Below, piece by piece: positions 5,582-6,239 of a DNA stretch of 6,239 nucleotides (position 1 is the first letter of the stretch; the number at the start of each line of letters is the position of its first letter). The stretch is from Alphaproteobacteria bacterium (GTDB lineage Bacteria; Pseudomonadota; Alphaproteobacteria; Micropepsales; Micropepsaceae). The position numbers and the translations under genes were made by a program. Location of the stretch: assembly GCA_026400305.1 (NCBI GenBank), contig JAPLPI010000290.1, positions 1 to 6,239 on the forward strand. Direction: 5' to 3'. A model generated the notes under the pieces. That model was given only the letters and a program-made list of their open reading frames with translations. It ran no database searches and was not told the origin of the DNA.

Positions 5582-6239
5582 ATGGCGTTAGGATTGTCGC
5601 GCCCGTGGTCTGCTTGGACGTCAGCGCGTCATGCGCCTTGGCGGCGTCCTTCAGTGCATAACGCTGGTTGATCGCGACTTTCACCGCGCCCGATGCAATC
5701 ACTGCGAACAGGTCGTCGGTGCAGGCCTGCAGTTCGGCGGCCGTGCTGGTGTAATGCGCCAGGGTCGGGCGGGTGACGAACACCGAACCCTTGGCCGCCA
5801 GAATCGCCGGCGAGAAAGGATCGACCGGGCCCGAGGCATTGCCATAGGTCACCATGATGCCGCGGGGCGAGAGGCAATCTAGGCCCGCCAGGAATGTGTC
5901 TTTGCCGATAGAGTCATAGACCACCGGTACGCCCTTGCCGCCGGCGATCTCGCGCACCTGCTTTTCCCAGCCCGCATCCCTGGAGTTCAGCACATGGGCG
6001 CAGCCATTGGCTTTTGCCAGTGCGACTTTCTCGGGCGAGGTGGTGGTGCCGATCACTGTGGCGCCCAGATGTTTAGCCCATTGCACGCCGATCTGGCCGA
6101 CGCCGCCGGCGGCGGCGTGGAACACGATGGTTTCGCCTGCGGTCACGCGATGGATCTGGCGCAACAGATATTGCGCCGTCATGCCTTTCAGCAAAATCGC
6201 GGCGGCGGTCTCGTCGTTGATACCGGCGGGCAGCTTCAC
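5580..6239 (-). CDS. qor: NADPH:quinone oxidoreductase (zinc-free MDR family), C-terminal 219 residues; 5' end beyond the right edge
   Basis: This is the C-terminal two-thirds of a protein of about 325 residues. The family uses NADPH to reduce quinones or related enones in the cytosol. The visible part opens with KLPAGINDETAAAILLKGMTAQYLL. It then has the Rossmann dinucleotide loop HAAAGGVGQIGVQWAK (41-56), with AAAGGVG in place of the classic GXGXXG, followed by VVYDSIGKDTF, RGIMVTYGNASG and GSVFVTRPTL. It ends with LKDAAKAHDALTSKQTTGATIL. This pattern follows E. coli Qor closely along its length, and no zinc-binding cysteines are seen. The GTG at the window edge is most likely an internal Val, not a start. 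The gene converges on rho and ends inside the terminator. In many alphaproteobacteria mnmE follows rho, so this gene is an unusual neighbour. Confidence 0.9.
   Translation of the reverse strand: MKLPAGINDETAAAILLKGMTAQYLLRQIHRVTAGETIVFHAAAGGVGQIGVQWAKHLGATVIGTTTSPEKVALAKANGCAHVLNSRDAGWEKQVREIAGGKGVPVVYDSIGKDTFLAGLDCLSPRGIMVTYGNASGPVDPFSPAILAAKGSVFVTRPTLAHYTSTAAELQACTDDLFAVIASGAVKVAINQRYALKDAAKAHDALTSKQTTGATILTP

Overview
The window looks like the chromosome of a GC-rich alphaproteobacterium. The gene order maf–ppsR (leftward), then hemE–hemH–hemJ–rho (rightward), is the arrangement known around the replication origin of alphaproteobacteria. In Caulobacter crescentus, and as described for Rickettsia, the origin lies between hemE and the ppsR (RP001/UPF0085) homolog. 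The genus cannot be read from the sequence. A Caulobacter-type -10 element and a cysteine-rich ferrochelatase tail also fit this class.

Layout. Positions 1-1188 hold a leftward pair, maf (cut by the window edge) and ppsR, overlapping by 4 nt. Positions 1189-1461 are the only sizeable gap near the origin-type junction. It separates divergent ppsR and hemE and carries DnaA-box-like sites, short palindromes, an imperfect hairpin and a tract almost free of G on the top strand. It is the best candidate for the chromosomal origin. Positions 1462-3997 hold hemE, hemH and hemJ, packed tightly (4 nt overlap, then a 26 nt gap). Positions 3998-4242 are a promoter plus a C-rich leader for rho, which runs to 5526 and ends at a strong intrinsic terminator. 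From 5580 to the right edge a leftward, 5'-truncated quinone oxidoreductase gene converges on rho.

How the genes work together. HemE makes coproporphyrinogen III, HemJ oxidises protoporphyrinogen IX and HemH inserts iron, so the cluster covers one early and the two last steps of the protoporphyrin route; the step between (HemF/HemN) is elsewhere. PpsR and Maf act on PEP-synthesising enzyme control and on nucleotide clean-up. Rho is the transcription termination factor. Apart from the origin candidate these are conserved housekeeping genes. I see no mobile element, CRISPR array, RNA gene or defence system, and no evidence of a wholly new system. The points worth a second look are the origin candidate, the C-rich rho leader, the cysteine tail of HemH and the gene order after rho.
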